Source: Thermoplasmata archaeon
GTDB lineage: Archaea > Thermoplasmatota > Thermoplasmata > RBG-16-68-12
Length of the DNA: 5,930 nt
Assembly (NCBI GenBank): GCA_013329855.1
Contig: DUJI01000239.1
Location: 1 to 5,930 of the forward strand
Direction of reading: 5' to 3'
Both the position numbers and the translations under genes were made by a program. Positions within the stretch are counted from its first letter, which is position 1. Each line of letters begins with the position of its first letter. Below are positions 4,943 through 5,930 of the stretch, piece by piece. The notes below the pieces were generated by a model. That model was not told the origin of the DNA. It made no database searches and saw only the letters and a list, made by a program, of their open reading frames with translations.

Positions 4943-5833
4943 TCACGTCTCCGCCGAGCGTTTCTTGCCCCAGGCCACCAGGAGGTGGAACGACAGCTCG
5001 GGGACGGACTCCACCTCCACATGGTGGAACTTGTCCTCGAGCACGGCGGTCACCTTCTCTAGGGGCACCTCCGTGACGCGGCCGCCGCTCCGACGCACGC
5101 GAACGCCTTCGATGAACGCCCCGACCTCGAACGGGCGGTTCGGGTCGCGGGCCAAGAGTGCATCGGGCAGGATGATGGCCAGCAGCCCGGGCGGCCGGAT
5201 GATCCGCGTGGCCTCCTCGATGGGCCGGGGCCACTGCCGCGGACGCGGGACCCAGACCAGGACGGACTGGTCCACGTAGTTGTCCCGTAGCGGGACATAG
5301 GACTCCCCGCCGTCCAAGAGGGTCAGCCGGGGCTCCTCGGTCTCGAACGTGCCCTGAGGGCGCACGAGGAAGATGTCCCCTTGGACGACGTCGAAGAGCT
5401 GGAAGAGGAACCAGCGGAAGTTGATCTCGCTGAGGTAGCCCGGCGGCACGACGAGCGCCGTGCGCCCATGGAGCTTCGCGTGCGGGATGAAGCGGGCGAG
5501 GATGTCCAGGGCGCGCTGCATGGTCGTCCGGTCGGACGCCAGGTACTCGAGGTACGCGAGGCGGACCATGGCGATCGCGTCGAACAGGACGTCGTCCAGG
5601 TAGTCGCGGCCCTTGGCCGTGATCGCGTACTCGTGGCGCTTGGGCCCGCGCTCCCCGGGGGTCTCGTTGGCCACCACGAGGCCCTCCTCCTCCATGCGCT
5701 TGAGCACGGGATAGAGATGGTTCAGGCGGATCTCCTGGCCCGCGTCCGCGAGCGCGCGGTGGATCTGGTACCCGTAGGTGGCGCCCTGCTGGATCGACCG
5801 GAGGATGCCCGTGGTGAGGTCGGTGCGCGCCAC
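4943..5833 (-). CDS. PadR-family transcriptional regulator fused to a degenerate methyltransferase-like domain
   Basis: A 296-residue protein. Residues 5-85 are a PadR winged helix: DLTTGILRSI, TYGYQIHRAL, the recognition-helix stretch LYPVLKRMEEEGLV (40-53), then GPKRHEYAITAKGRDYL (63-79) forming the wing. Helices at about 85-118 may dimerise. Residues 119-296 resemble a class I SAM-dependent methyltransferase: a DGGESYVPLRDNYVDQSVLVWV segment (174-195) like the LPF-D-SFD motif, IEEATRIIRPPGLLAIILP (205-223) like the usual RVLKPGG strand, and a final hairpin. The glycine-rich SAM loop (GxGxG) is absent; ALVVPPGYL (126-134) sits there instead. The start is GTG at 5833: a TAG lies in frame 21 bases upstream side of the preceding ATG-like codon run, immediately before the GTG, and no early in-frame ATG follows. 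Typical PadR proteins are about 110-180 residues. It probably regulates itself through the adjacent palindrome; ligand unknown. Confidence 0.87.
   Translation of the reverse strand: MARTDLTTGILRSIQQGATYGYQIHRALADAGQEIRLNHLYPVLKRMEEEGLVVANETPGERGPKRHEYAITAKGRDYLDDVLFDAIAMVRLAYLEYLASDRTTMQRALDILARFIPHAKLHGRTALVVPPGYLSEINFRWFLFQLFDVVQGDIFLVRPQGTFETEEPRLTLLDGGESYVPLRDNYVDQSVLVWVPRPRQWPRPIEEATRIIRPPGLLAIILPDALLARDPNRPFEVGAFIEGVRVRRSGGRVTEVPLEKVTAVLEDKFHHVEVESVPELSFHLLVAWGKKRSAET
5281..5301. repeat. Second, intragenic copy of the PadR-type operator
   Basis: A perfect palindrome TGTCCCG-TAG-CGGGACA (5281-5297) runs on into TAGG. It shares TGTCC-N7-GGACATAGG with the inverted repeat at the regulator's start codon: same 7-base spacing and an identical 9-base right arm. 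It lies inside the PadR-family coding region at codons 179-185. It may be an auxiliary operator, or coincidence, because the bases also encode protein. Confidence 0.4.
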
Positions 5834-5858
5834 CTATGTCCCTCGAATGGACATAGGT
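5832..5858. promoter_or_regulatory. Perfect 10-bp inverted repeat, probable autoregulatory PadR operator
   Basis: ACCTATGTCC (5832-5841) and GGACATAGGT (5849-5858) are exact reverse complements around a 7-base spacer. Known PadR operators contain ATGT...ACAT half-sites, usually 8 bases apart; here ATGT and ACAT are 11 bases apart. The left arm overlaps the GTG start codon by two bases. The right arm contains the most AT-rich promoter-like element (ACCTATGT on the minus strand, centred about 21 bases upstream of the GTG, slightly short for a TATA box of a leaderless gene). Binding here would block initiation, so negative autoregulation is likely. Confidence 0.7.
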
Positions 5859-5893
5859 AGCTCTCCATCCCGCTTGAACCTTGCCGTCCCCTT

Positions 5894-5930
5894 TCAGTCG
5901 TGCTGCGGGTCCATGTACCGGTAGACCATG
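5894..5930 (-). CDS. Possible last codons of an upstream gene
   Basis: On the minus strand one frame enters at the right edge and ends in TGA at 5894-5896, reading MVYRYMDPQHD. It would be the C-terminal end of a gene about 60 bases upstream of the PadR-family start, in keeping with the all-minus gene order. Eleven residues are too few to identify a family, and an open frame this short could be chance. Confidence 0.25.
   Translation of the reverse strand, partial: MVYRYMDPQHD

Noticed and set aside
3824..5062. 412-codon open frame on the plus strand across the NAD kinase-like gene and the PadR-family 3' end
   Set aside because: It spans the antisense of two well-supported genes and the gap between them, and shows no family motif.
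5375..5388. TGTCC...GGAC arms resembling another PadR-type operator
   Set aside because: The spacing is 4 rather than 7 bases and the outer bases do not match, so it is probably chance.
5928..5930. ATG on the plus strand at the right edge, possible divergent gene start
   Set aside because: No coding sequence is visible after it within the window, so nothing supports a start there.

Overview
The window is a GC-rich stretch with five clear protein-coding genes, all on the minus strand and separated by gaps of about 13 to 132 bases. It looks archaeal. Two start codons, and more weakly a third, lie downstream of a TATA-like element. There is no Shine-Dalgarno sequence in front of the genes that head transcripts, while the one operon-internal gene has a good one. 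The class III aminotransferase has the N-terminal PPGPK segment common in archaeal members. A high-GC member of the Thermoplasmatota is my best guess. This is inference, and I see no rRNA or other decisive marker.

Layout, following transcription from right to left. Bases 5894-5930 may hold the last codons of an upstream gene. A PadR-type regulator fused to a methyltransferase-like domain occupies 4943-5833. It starts with GTG directly beside a perfect 10-bp inverted repeat that looks like its own operator. Next comes an NAD kinase-family protein (3896-4885) with a C-terminal winged helix and a strongly altered GGDGT motif. A 12-helix MFS transporter follows (2429-3790), with what looks like a leaderless promoter. 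Then an omega-aminotransferase (908-2296) and the N-terminal 298 codons of a CoA-acylating methylmalonate-semialdehyde dehydrogenase (1-894) form a tight operon. The dehydrogenase runs off the left edge just after its catalytic cysteine.

The left half reads as a catabolic module. The transporter could bring in a substrate, the aminotransferase could turn a beta- or omega-amino acid (beta-alanine or 3-aminoisobutyrate fit best) into a semialdehyde, and the dehydrogenase would convert that to acetyl-CoA or propionyl-CoA. The right half holds two adjacent proteins that each join a winged helix to an enzyme fold. In each, the glycine-rich motif that normally binds nucleotide or S-adenosylmethionine is eroded. 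They are candidates for metabolite-sensing regulators, which is the most interesting part of the window. The PadR operator has a partial second copy with the same spacing inside the padR coding region. No RNA gene, mobile element or CRISPR array was seen, and no gene-free stretch exceeds 300 bases.
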